Assembly (NCBI GenBank): GCA_905182995.1 | Contig: CAJJDP010000075.1 | Coordinates: 189,210-253,209 of the forward strand | DNA: 64,000 nt | Origin: Paramecium octaurelia | Lineage: Eukaryota > Ciliophora > Oligohymenophorea > Peniculida > Parameciidae | Direction of reading: 5' to 3' | Shown here: positions 60,925 to 64,000 of the stretch, in pieces | Layout of the letters: every line of letters starts with the position of its first letter | Position numbering within the stretch: the stretch's first letter is position 1 | Notes under the pieces: model-generated | Seen by the model: only the letters and a program-made list of their open reading frames with translations | Told to the model about the DNA's origin: nothing | Databases searched by the model: none | Translations under genes and position numbers: made by a program

Positions 60925-60957
60925 TTTTAATATTTATATATATAATTATTTATTGTA
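60925..60957. promoter_or_regulatory. 33-bp divergent intergenic region
   Basis: Only 33 bases, all but one A or T, separate the ATGs of the ANTH-like and cNMP-binding genes, which point away from each other. It contains an alternating TATATA run. Confidence 0.6.
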
Positions 60958-62401
60958 ATGAGCGAATAAAGAACTGTTACAGAAACCAGTTAAGATGAGG
61001 AAGAATAGAATAAAAAGAAATTCATCTATTAAACAGAAAAACTCAAACTACTTTTATAAGTGCCGATTGAGTAAAGAACTCAACCGATTTGCAAGGATAT
61101 TGCTGAGATTGCCCAAGTAAATCTCCTAAAATTTATATCTACTTTAGTAAATTAAATTCCTCTCCCAATACAAAAAAAAACCTGACTTCTTGGAATTATG
61201 TAAAAATCTCTATCTCAAAACATATGAAAAAAGATAGTATATCTTTAAATAAGGCGATTAAGGGGATGCCTTCTATGTGATCTTGAATGGAAGTGTCAAA
61301 GTGTACATAGATGAACCAACAGAATTTAAGAATTTCATGCAACTTGTAAGAATAGATTATTTTATTTAGAAAGAAATAGCTCAATTGGGTAAAGGTGATG
61401 CATTTGGAGAAATATCTCTACTCTACAATTCTAAGAGAACTGCTACAGTCATAGCCAATGAGAGAAGTGACTTGATAGTATTAGAAAAAGATGCTTTCTA
61501 AGAATACATGAAAACTATAGACAATACCAACGAGATGAAAACAGTTGCACTCAACAGATTACTTTAATTTTTAGAATCTCTTCCTGTCTTCCAAATGTTT
61601 AACAAAGACTTACTTGTATAGCTCTGCACCAAATGTTAAATACAAATGTATCCTTCCTAATAGATACTATTGAAATAGGGAGTTGAACCAACGCATATGT
61701 ATATAATCAAAAGTGGAAGGGTAAAAGCAATCAAAAAGATTAAATGGAATTTGGAAGATTACCCATCCTCATTGATTAGAGGTTAGACTACAAGTAGCAC
61801 TGATTTATTTAGTCAGGATGTCTACTTCGAAATTGATGAATTGGGAGATGGTGAGATCTTTGGGGATTTCGCTTTACTAAATGAAGAAGAGTCATAATGT
61901 TCTTATATTACCTCAATTCCTTCTGAGATTGTTTCGATTAGCTCATTTAATTTAAAGATGATTGTGCCTTCTGATAGATTGGAGGCATATTAAAAATAAA
62001 TTAAACAATATCCTGAAGATGATGATCTCAAATTATTGTATGAAGAGAAGCGAAATTGGAATTAATATAAGAGAAAACTAATCACAAATATTTATGTCGA
62101 TAAACAAAATAAAAAGGGATTTGACAATCGATTGAGACTCCCAGAATTAAAGGGTAAGTCTGCCTTGCCTCCTATCAACATCATTGACATTAAAACTAGT
62201 GACAATAGAACATACTTCAAGTATTTGGAATCCAAAATATCTCCAATGGCTGAATGCAAAAAAAAAGTTTAATCCTTAACTCAGGTTGGATTGAGCATGC
62301 AAGGGTTGGTCAAATAATTGGAATAAAGCACAAGTCAATTAAGCATAGCAAATTCTTTTTAGAGAAAATTAAAAAAACTCAACATCAACAGATCTTAATG
62401 A
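60958..62401 (+). CDS. Protein with two cyclic-nucleotide-binding domains
   Basis: The protein is 462 residues after introns of 31 and 24 nt. Domain A (about 60-185) has GDQGDAFYVILNGSVKVYID and the phosphate-binding cassette FGEISLLYNSKRTATVIA, including the invariant Glu and Arg. Domain B (about 200-335) has GVEPTHMYIIKSGRVKAI and FGDFALLNEEE but lacks the cassette Arg, so ligand binding there is doubtful. The last ~120 residues are helical and end in coiled coil (SMQGLVKQLEQSTSQLS). There is no kinase or channel domain and no clear PKA-R inhibitor site. It is likely a cAMP/cGMP-responsive regulator. It is convergent with the next gene with 6 bp between stop codons. Confidence 0.9.
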
Positions 62402-62407
62402 AATTAA

Positions 62408-64000
62408 TCAATGTTATAAATCATAAAATGAAAAAGAACTTCCTGGCTATGTTGAATTTATTCTCCTATGGTTTTATTCTTTTGGCTAAGCTATTTTACG
62501 AACAAAATCCTTAGTCCTTTGAGAATAGATTTTGTTCTGTGATTGCACATTCTCCTAATCAAGATGCGAAGATTGCTATTACTACGCCTTCTTCTTAGGC
62601 TATTGAGTACTAGAAATAGCGATTAAAATCTTACCATCTTTATGAGTGATACTGATACAAAGACTCATTCTCTATCAGAAAAGATTGGTTAGCAGTATGA
62701 GCAGTGATTGGAGATAATGATTACCCCTTGTGCCCATTTGGAGAGTGAATCTTCATTTGATGCACATCCCACAAAACCGATTATTCTAATTCCTCTTGAC
62801 TTCTCCGAGTCTACTCTCTAGTATGAAAACTCCTCTTAGTATTCTTTAATGCTGGACTAGTCGGTATGGTTTATGCAGGTTGAGTGTATGAAAATGCAAT
62901 TTCTCTAAATGCCTTGTCCAATTAGGATTTCTCAATCTTACAAATTGCTTGTTCCAATAAAAATAATCCCGTTTGCACTCTCTACTCAAGATGTCTTCCA
63001 TTTGCGTTTCTGCTCCTCCATAATTTAAAGAAGGTCTCCTTCAATGATAATTCATTCTCTCTCTTGGATAAAGTGTTTTCCAACATGGCACTACTTAAAC
63101 ACTTAGATTTCAATGCATTCTATATTTGCATATTCTGCAATTCCAATTCATATTAATAAATTAATCTTTATTATTGATCTTACTCCTATTAAGAACAAGC
63201 CAACTCATTTCTTAATTAATCAACAAAAACACTTTGATTGATCCTCCACCTATTGAAAAATTTAGATTTCATCTTCTACTAATGTTATTCTGCTCTCATC
63301 CTTATAAATTTAAAAAACTCCAAATACTTCTATCTTAAACTATTGATACCATTAGTCAAAATTAGAGCTATCTTACTCAAATATTGAGTTTACATATTTG
63401 ATGAAGTTATTAAGAATATTTCATCATTCACTTTCCAAATGTGTCGATTCTCGAATTCGATATTCAAATTATTAGTTAATTCTGTATTTAAGTTTAGAGT
63501 TAATTAATAGAGAGTGTTAAATTAAGAGATGTCGTCAATGTCCTCAAAATACTCTTATATTAACCCATATTCAGGTAAATACGAAGTCAATGACAATATC
63601 TCAATATTAAGAATGGAGACGGCTAACTTTTCGCCCATCAATTAAGCTACCTATTGTAAATACATCTCGATAGAATTCTCTGATTATAATGCCTGTAACA
63701 TGATTATCAGATCGTCATTCCCAATCAATTACCTTATAGAATTACACTTCAATCTATTTTAGTACTTTTGCAATACCATAAACAATTATATTGCGTGATT
63801 CCTTTGATTCTTTTTTACTTGTTTGGCTGCCTAAAGAATTAACTTACAAAGATTATTATTGGCACTCTATGATTTTTTCGTAGAATAGTAATAATATTTC
63901 AACCTTCTAAATCCAACCTGTTGAATCATCTTTTTTAACTTCTTCAATTAATTAGTAAACTATTTCATTCTCTAAAGAACCATTGACCTTTTCATCCTTT
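62408..64000 (-). CDS. Large coiled-coil protein (5' partial)
   Basis: Coding enters from the right edge and ends at TGA 62408-62410. Readable segments are hydrophilic and helical: NEIVYQLIEEVKKDD near the edge, ELELQNMQIQNALKSK, then a segment with W and aromatic residues (NELSLKETFFKLWRSR, LDKAFREIAFSY), then a Ser/Gln/His-rich tail (TPTSPALKNTKRSF… ending SSFSFYDLQH). An intron of about 31 nt near the 3' end (around 62555-62585) is required; others upstream were not resolved. No named domain is recognised. The start lies beyond the window. Confidence 0.7.

Noticed and set aside
62254-62514. Plus-strand frame MQKKSLILNSG...
   Set aside because: It overlaps the end of the cNMP-binding gene in another frame and runs antisense into the coiled-coil gene's tail, which reads more naturally.

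Overview
This window is macronuclear DNA of a ciliate and looks like Paramecium. It is very AT-rich and gene-dense. Genes stay open only if TAA and TAG are read as glutamine and TGA is the sole stop. Coding regions are broken by tiny introns, mostly 20-30 nt, usually starting GTA and ending TAG or AAG. Many intergenic gaps are under 50 bp. Conventional six-frame translation misses nearly every gene here; I built the models by hand with the ciliate code, checking intron lengths against reading frame.

Layout. 1-4330: 3' part of a cysteine-rich, Paramecium-surface-antigen-like ectodomain fused to a seven-helix membrane region. 5.3-11.3 kb: EF-hand protein, PH-like/protein kinase, acidic coiled coil (+), then an N-myristoylated MORN-repeat protein and the spliceosomal SF3b 10-kDa subunit (-). 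12.7-16.6 kb: membrane hybrid histidine kinase and a divergent dihydroorotate-dehydrogenase-like protein (+). 16.6-24.9 kb: a 2,720-residue coiled-coil protein (-) with a threefold internal repeat. 25.0-34.3 kb: an unrecognised multi-exon gene and a 1,778-residue type I membrane protein (-). 34.6-36.1 kb: a second secreted single-pass membrane protein, divergent from the first. 36.3-39.9 kb: F-BAR protein and casein-kinase-1-like kinase (-). 40.6-46.0 kb: cyclin-Y-like protein, a basic unknown, NTF2, a two-helix membrane protein, a cyclophilin (+). 46.0-49.0 kb: glycine decarboxylase P-protein (-). 49.1-57.1 kb: a kinase with altered catalytic motifs, a laforin-like glucan phosphatase with two starch-binding modules, a PH-like/pseudokinase and an armadillo-like protein (+). 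57.1-64.0 kb: coiled coil (-), PP2A scaffold subunit A (+), ANTH-like endocytic adaptor (-), double cyclic-nucleotide-binding protein (+), and the 3' part of another coiled-coil gene (-).

Assembly. Two single-N gaps (26560 and 52058) each join two apparently identical sequences, 1,305 and 1,338 bp long. These are almost certainly unmerged contig overlaps, not tandem duplications. They split the gene at 25-29 kb and create a false truncated copy of the laforin-like gene.

Function. Much of the content is phospho-signalling and membrane traffic: four kinases or pseudokinases, a histidine kinase, a glucan phosphatase, the PP2A scaffold, a cyclin, cNMP binding, F-BAR and ANTH. I see no operons, CRISPR arrays, rRNA, tRNA or mobile elements. 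The most interesting items are the two-CBM20 laforin-like phosphatase, the matched active-kinase/pseudokinase pair sharing an unnamed N-terminal module, the surface-antigen/seven-helix fusion, and the DHODH-like protein that appears to have lost its catalytic motifs.
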